Shown: positions 6,853-9,813 of the stretch, piece after piece
Numbering within the stretch: the stretch's first letter is position 1
Layout: each line of letters opens with the position of its first letter
Translations under genes and position numbers: made by a program
Notes under the pieces: model-generated
Told to the model about the DNA's origin: nothing
Database searches by the model: none
What the model saw: only the letters and a program-made list of their open reading frames with translations
Origin: Prevotellaceae bacterium
GTDB lineage: Bacteria > Bacteroidota > Bacteroidia > Bacteroidales > UBA932
Assembly (NCBI GenBank): GCA_031267155.1
Contig: JAIRZR010000212.1
Coordinates: forward strand, 1-9,813
DNA length: 9,813 nt
Reading direction: 5' to 3'

Positions 6853-8100
6853 ATGGATAATTCCCTGATAATTATCTCGGCTATAGTGGTTTTCCTCCTG
6901 CTTATTCTGATACTGGTCGGGCTTCTGCTTTTTGCCAAGGCGAAACTCTCGCCCTCCGGCTCCGTAGTATTGAATATCAATGGAGAAAAAGATATTGAAA
7001 CGCCCCCCGGCTCTTCGATTCTGGCAACGCTTTCCAGCAATAAAATATTCCTGCCCTCAGCCTGCGGCGGCGGCGGAACCTGCGGAATGTGCAAATGCCA
7101 GGTGTTCGAAGGCGGAGGGACAATTTTACCGACCGAGACAGGATTTTTTACACGTAAACAGCAGCAGAACAACTGGCGCCTGGGCTGTCAGGTGAAGGTC
7201 AAGGAAAATATTAGGATCTGCGTGCCCGAAGAGGTTCTGGGCATCAAAAAATGGGAATGCGAGGTCGTTTCCAACAGGAATGTCGCCACGTTTATCAAGG
7301 AGTTTGTGGTTAGACTCCCCGAAGGCGAAACTCTCAATTTCAAGTCAGGCGGATATATACAGATTGATATCCCTCCCTGCGAAGTGGATTTTTCGAAGGA
7401 TATTGAGGTCGAAGAAGAATATCGCGAGGATTGGGACGCATTGAAAATATGGGACTTGAAAATGAAAAACTCCGAAAGCACTTTCCGCGCATATTCAATG
7501 GCAAACCACCCTGCCGAAGGAAATATCGTCATGCTGAACATCCGCATCGCCACTCCCCCCTGGGACAGGGCGGCAAATGCGTTTGCGAATGTCAATCCGG
7601 GCGTTTGCTCGTCGTATGTCTTCTCGCGCAAGCCGGGCGACAGGGTTACTGTATCGGGTCCCTACGGAGAATTTTTCCTGCGCGACACGGACAGCGAAAT
7701 GATGTTTATCGGCGGCGGAGCGGGAATGGCTCCCATGCGTTCGCATATTTTCCACCTGTTCCATACTCTCAAAACAGGCAGGAAGGTTACTTTCTGGTAT
7801 GGAGCGCGTTCGCGGCGTGAAATTTTTTATGAGGAAGACTTCCGTGCAATTGAAAAGGCTTTTCCCAATTTTAAGTTCACAATAGCGCTCTCCGACCCGA
7901 AACCGGAAGACGGATGGACAGGAAAAACAGGCTTTATTCATCAGGTGATATTCGATTCGTATCTCAACGACCATGAATCGCCGGAAGATATCGAATTTTA
8001 CATGTGCGGTCCCCCAATGATGAACTCCGCATGTGTGAAAATGCTCGATAATCTCGGCGTTCCAAATGAAATGATTATGTATGACGATTTTGGAGGATGA
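6853..8100 (+). CDS. nqrF: Na+-translocating NADH:quinone reductase subunit F (NADH dehydrogenase module)
   Basis: NqrF oxidises NADH in the cytoplasm and starts electron flow through the complex. The 415-residue protein has one N-terminal membrane helix (5-28), then a plant-ferredoxin-like domain with four cluster cysteines: C71, C77 and C80 in the motif CGGGGTCGMC, plus C112. A ferredoxin-NADP reductase-like part follows, with RAYSMAN (212-218) and GPYGEF (269-274) for FAD, GGGAGMAPMRS (287-297) for nucleotide binding, and CGPPMM (385-390). It ends in DDFGG, the usual C-terminus. All key residues are present and the length fits the family. It is the last gene of the operon, and a strong terminator lies 36 bases after the stop. 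No apbE (flavin transferase) gene follows within the window. Confidence 0.97.
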   Translation: MDNSLIIISAIVVFLLLILILVGLLLFAKAKLSPSGSVVLNINGEKDIETPPGSSILATLSSNKIFLPSACGGGGTCGMCKCQVFEGGGTILPTETGFFTRKQQQNNWRLGCQVKVKENIRICVPEEVLGIKKWECEVVSNRNVATFIKEFVVRLPEGETLNFKSGGYIQIDIPPCEVDFSKDIEVEEEYREDWDALKIWDLKMKNSESTFRAYSMANHPAEGNIVMLNIRIATPPWDRAANAFANVNPGVCSSYVFSRKPGDRVTVSGPYGEFFLRDTDSEMMFIGGGAGMAPMRSHIFHLFHTLKTGRKVTFWYGARSRREIFYEEDFRAIEKAFPNFKFTIALSDPKPEDGWTGKTGFIHQVIFDSYLNDHESPEDIEFYMCGPPMMNSACVKMLDNLGVPNEMIMYDDFGG

Positions 8101-8135
8101 AAACTTTTAATTGTTTGTAAAAATATTTTAGTGAG

Positions 8136-8172
8136 TACGGGGATTGTAATTTTACAGTCCCTGTATTTTTTT
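8136..8172 (+). terminator. Rho-independent terminator of the nqr operon
   Basis: The 14-base arm TACGGGGATTGTAA (8136-8149) pairs with TTACAGTCCCTGTA (8152-8165), with two G-U wobbles and no true mismatch, so the stem is long with a very short loop (the innermost A-T pair probably opens). Seven T follow at 8166-8172. It begins 36 bases after the nqrF stop, and no other gene is nearby, so it most likely ends the nqr transcript. Confidence 0.9.
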
Positions 8173-8266
8173 ATTCAGGTAAATGCTTGAAATATGCCAA
8201 GTATATTGCCCTAAGGAATGCGAAATAAATAACATATAAATATTCCATGTCACAATTTAATTACTA

Positions 8267-8472
8267 TGTCCGATTGCCTGTCAGGGCATCCATATCAATA
8301 GAAACAGGATAATACACACACCACAACCCCGTTAGGGGTTGAATATCGGGACATTTTGTAATTCAGATGAGAGTGCGGCAAACAACTTCACCACTTGCTA
8401 TCACGTGCAAGCCTTTTAAGGCTTGTGACGGGAGATAAACGGTTTTCTATTGATATTGATGTCCTACGGACA
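8267..8472. repeat. 206-bp element with terminal inverted repeats and internal hairpins
   Basis: The arm 8283-8304 pairs with 8444-8465 over 22 positions with one mismatch (8291/8457) and one G-U wobble; the inner 13 bases (ATATCAATAGAAA against TTTCTATTGATAT) are perfect. Outside these, TGTCCG (8267-8272) pairs with CGGACA (8467-8472). Inside lie two perfect hairpins: AACCCC-GTTA-GGGGTT (8325-8340) and CAAGCCTT-TT-AAGGCTTG (8408-8425). The near-identical flanks CAATTTAATTA (8253-8263) and CAATTAATTA (8471-8480) could be a target duplication, but they are low-complexity. It codes for no protein. A non-autonomous mobile element or dispersed structured repeat fits best. Confidence 0.7.
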
Positions 8473-8503
8473 ATTAATTAGCACTATTCAACTTTTAGTT
8501 TTA

Positions 8504-8681
8504 TTTTGCGTCCCTAAACGTCATTTTGCTCTTAGCTTTTCTGGATTACTTCACTGCGTTCGCAATGACGGACAACAATGGCTTGCTTCGACTTATGATG
8601 ACGCTTTTTGTTATGTCCTGAAAAGCGTCATTTCGCTTTTATATAGTTTAGGTACGAAACGAACACTTACAATGACGGACA
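8504..8681. repeat. Degenerate palindromic repeat element with CGTCATT/AATGACG motifs
   Basis: The outer arms 8504-8519 and 8646-8661 are inverted copies, pairing at 12 of 16 positions plus one wobble (core CCTAAAC against GTTTAGG). Inside, ATGACGCTTTT (8598-8608) and AAAAGCGTCAT (8621-8631) form a perfect 11-bp stem with a 12-base loop. CGTCATT (8519-8525) is inverted as AATGACG at 8564-8570, and CAATGACGGACA occurs twice in direct orientation (8563-8574 and 8670-8681). The pattern resembles the dispersed intergenic repeats that many genomes carry around the core GCAATGACG; this likeness is from memory. Confidence 0.55.
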
Positions 8682-8820
8682 CAACCGTCGCATTCACAGT
8701 CTCTGATCGGAAGATTTTTTTCTCCTCAATCCTTTCCTTGTCATTTTCGATTTTCCAGAATCCGGATTGAACGCATATTTTTTTGTTGCCACTCCCGCCT
8801 CAACTTCGGTAGCAAATTTC

Positions 8821-8851
8821 TGTCTTCAGTGCGAAGGCAATAATTTTTTTT
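8821..8851 (+). terminator. Possible weak intrinsic terminator
   Basis: TGTCTTC (8821-8827) pairs with GAAGGCA (8833-8839) with one T-G wobble and a 5-base loop. Eight T follow at 8844-8851 after a short TAA spacer. There is no gene just upstream, so it may shield the promoter at 8870 from read-through, or end a transcript of the repeat region. The stem is short, so this is uncertain. Confidence 0.35.
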
Positions 8852-8869
8852 AAAGTTTTTTCAAAAAAA

Positions 8870-8899
8870 TTTGCAGAATTTAATTTTTTTATACCTTTG
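8870..8899 (+). promoter_or_regulatory. Predicted Bacteroidota-type promoter P1
   Basis: TTTG at 8870-8873 and TACCTTTG at 8892-8899 match the -33 and -7 boxes, with an 18-base spacer (the usual is about 19-21). Transcription would start near 8905. The only gene downstream on this strand is the lipoprotein at 9510, which would then have a leader of about 600 bases; P1 could instead drive an unannotated small RNA. TACCTTTGC is a very good -7 box. Confidence 0.6.
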
Positions 8900-9081
8900 C
8901 CTCTACGTTCATGAAAGTTTTGGATTGGTTAAGATTGGTGAATTGATTGAACTGATGATATTTGATATTTTTTTGGTAAGTTTTTTAGTATTAAAAAAAA
9001 GGTTGGAAAAACAGATTTCCATACGGATTTTTAGTTTCCGCAATAATAAAAACAGGAAACTTTAAAAAAAGTTTAAAGAAA

Positions 9082-9115
9082 TGTGAATATTCTAAAAAAA
9101 GTTTTTCTACCTTTG
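9082..9115 (+). promoter_or_regulatory. Predicted promoter P2
   Basis: TACCTTTG at 9108-9115 is identical to the -7 box of P1, and the following C is also shared. The -33 box is weak: TGTG at 9082-9085 with a 22-base spacer is the best candidate. The 12-base sequence TAAAAAAAGTTT occurs at 9063-9074 and again at 9093-9104, just ahead of the -7 box. Transcripts from here would carry a leader of about 390 bases before the lipoprotein gene. Confidence 0.45.
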
Positions 9116-9191
9116 CAAAATGAATTTAGAATTGATAGTAGTGATTAAATGATTGATTGTGTGTACTGAAAGTTTTTATTTGTAAATTTGC

Positions 9192-9228
9192 TGCCTCTTC
9201 GGGAAACATTTTTTTGTCGAAGAGAGCA
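9192..9228 (+). promoter_or_regulatory. Hairpin in the leader of the lipoprotein gene
   Basis: CTCTTCG (9195-9201) pairs perfectly with CGAAGAG (9218-9224), and TGC (9192-9194) pairs with GCA (9226-9228) if A9225 is bulged. The loop is 16 bases and T-rich. It stands out as the most stable fold in an otherwise A/T-rich leader. It is followed by only a short T run, so it is not a convincing terminator; an mRNA-stabilising or regulatory structure is possible. No known riboswitch class was recognised. Confidence 0.35.
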
Positions 9229-9509
9229 TTTTGGAGAGTAAATTTTTTCAGATGTTGAAAGATTAAGTTAAAAAAAATTAAGAAGAATCAAAAAAGGTTA
9301 TCGAATATGGAAAGCAGGGGATATAAAATTTGGCTTGGGGAGATGGAAAACAGTAGAAGTTATGAACAGGCAAATTTGAGTTCCGGAATATAAAATAAGA
9401 AATAAATGAAGGTATATAATTTAAAAATAAAAAATGAAATTATGATATAAATAAATTAATATAAATAAAATAAATTATTTTTTAAAACTCTTTATAAATT
9501 ATTCTAGTT

Positions 9510-9813
9510 ATGAGAAAAATTAAATTTTTCCTATCAATGCTGGCAATAGCGGGAGTGCTATTCGCCACTACATCGTGTGTCGACAACACCGAATCCGAAA
9601 GCGTTAGCGCTTTACGAAATGCCAAGGCTGCAGAATTGAATGCCCAGGCTGACTATCTCAAGGCACAAGCTACTGTTGCGCAAACTCTTGCGGCAGCTGA
9701 AGCGGCTTTGAAAACGGCACAGGCTGCTACCGAAGCATCTGTAGCCGAATATAACAGGGCTTTGGCCCAGAAGGCAGTAGCTGAAGGTGAAGCACAGAAA
9801 TTGCGTGCTGAAG
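9510..9813 (+). CDS. Alanine-rich coiled-coil lipoprotein, N-terminal part (cut by window end)
   Basis: The 101 visible residues begin with MRKIKFFLSM and a hydrophobic stretch ending in TTSC, a Bacteroidota-style lipobox with Cys23 as the predicted lipidated residue. Acidic and Ser residues follow (VDNTESES), then from about residue 34 a helix rich in Ala, Glu, Gln and Lys (for example KAQATVAQTLAAAEAALK) with strong coiled-coil character. The protein is probably exported and lipid-anchored in the envelope, with a long helical rod; its function is not recognised. The ATG at 9510 is chosen because the signal peptide starts there and an almost G/C-free leader ends just before it. The only plausible promoters seen are P1 and P2, far upstream. 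The C-terminus lies beyond the window, so any later domain is unseen. Confidence 0.85.
   Translation, partial: MRKIKFFLSMLAIAGVLFATTSCVDNTESESVSALRNAKAAELNAQADYLKAQATVAQTLAAAEAALKTAQAATEASVAEYNRALAQKAVAEGEAQKLRAE

Larger units (their letters stand above)
8173..9509. other. Long intergenic region without a convincing protein gene
   Basis: About 1.3 kb between the nqr terminator and the next lipoprotein gene. The first half (to about 8770) holds two small palindromic repeat elements. The second half is rich in A and T runs and contains a possible terminator, two promoter-like sites and the leader of the downstream gene. Open frames at 8450-8770 and 8871-9065 run through repeats or promoter boxes and are not credible proteins. 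No tRNA, rRNA or known riboswitch was recognised. A small RNA expressed from the 8870-8899 promoter is possible. Confidence 0.8.

Noticed and set aside
8325..8340. AACCCC-GTTA-GGGGTT hairpin as a terminator
   Set aside because: No T run follows on either strand and no gene ends nearby. It is better explained as an internal hairpin of the 8267-8472 element.
8283..8465. Invertible promoter segment (inverton)
   Set aside because: The inverted repeats have a suitable size, but no TAnnTTTG box occurs inside in either orientation, no recombinase gene is in the window, and the nearest gene is over 1 kb away. Kept only as a minor alternative for the repeat.
8450..8770. 106-codon open frame on the plus strand
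   Set aside because: It starts inside the arm of one repeat element and runs straight through the palindromic repeat at 8504-8681. Its SGLLHCVRNDG stretch is simply the translated repeat, like the spurious proteins often called over such repeats. It has no upstream promoter or domain pattern.
8871..9065. 64-codon open frame from a TTG start
   Set aside because: The frame begins inside the -33 box and crosses the -7 box of promoter P1, so it could not be translated from that transcript. Its Leu/Phe/Ile-rich content reflects T-rich DNA.

Overview
The window looks like a chromosome segment from a bacterium of the phylum Bacteroidota, most likely order Bacteroidales. Four things point there: promoter-like boxes of the type TTTG ... 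TAnnTTTG, the absence of clear Shine-Dalgarno sites, A/T-rich leaders directly ahead of start codons, and the style of the Nqr proteins and lipoproteins. The species cannot be named from the sequence.

Positions 1-8172 are one long plus-strand operon. It encodes all six subunits of the sodium-translocating NADH:quinone oxidoreductase, in the usual order nqrA, nqrB, nqrC, nqrD, nqrE, nqrF. A promoter-like site lies at 9-40 and a strong intrinsic terminator at 8136-8172. Expected cofactor residues are visible: FMN-attachment threonines in NqrB and NqrC, paired cysteines in NqrD and NqrE, and the 2Fe-2S, FAD and NADH motifs in NqrF. The enzyme passes electrons from NADH (NqrF) through the Fe-S and flavin centres of D, E, C and B to a quinone, and pumps Na+ outward.

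The exceptional part is 2588-4830. Two strongly AT-rich genes sit on the same strand exactly between nqrB and nqrC. The first encodes a protein with two predicted membrane segments and three tandem Ig-like repeats of about 90 residues. The second encodes a predicted lipoprotein with a helical middle and a C-terminal OmpA-like peptidoglycan-binding domain. They overlap each other by 4 bases, and the second overlaps nqrC by 8 bases, so the pair is wired into translation of the respiratory operon. I do not recognise this pair as a named system. A two-component link between inner membrane, peptidoglycan and outer membrane is a reasonable inference but is unproven.

Positions 8173-9509 hold no convincing gene. 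This stretch contains a 206-bp element with terminal inverted repeats and internal hairpins (8267-8472), a second degenerate palindromic repeat (8504-8681), a weak terminator (8821-8851), two promoter-like sites with TACCTTTGC boxes (8870-8899 and about 9082-9115), and a very AT-rich leader with a hairpin. The leader runs into the start of an alanine-rich, coiled-coil lipoprotein gene (9510 onward) that is cut by the window edge. No tRNA, rRNA, CRISPR array, transposase or integrase was seen.
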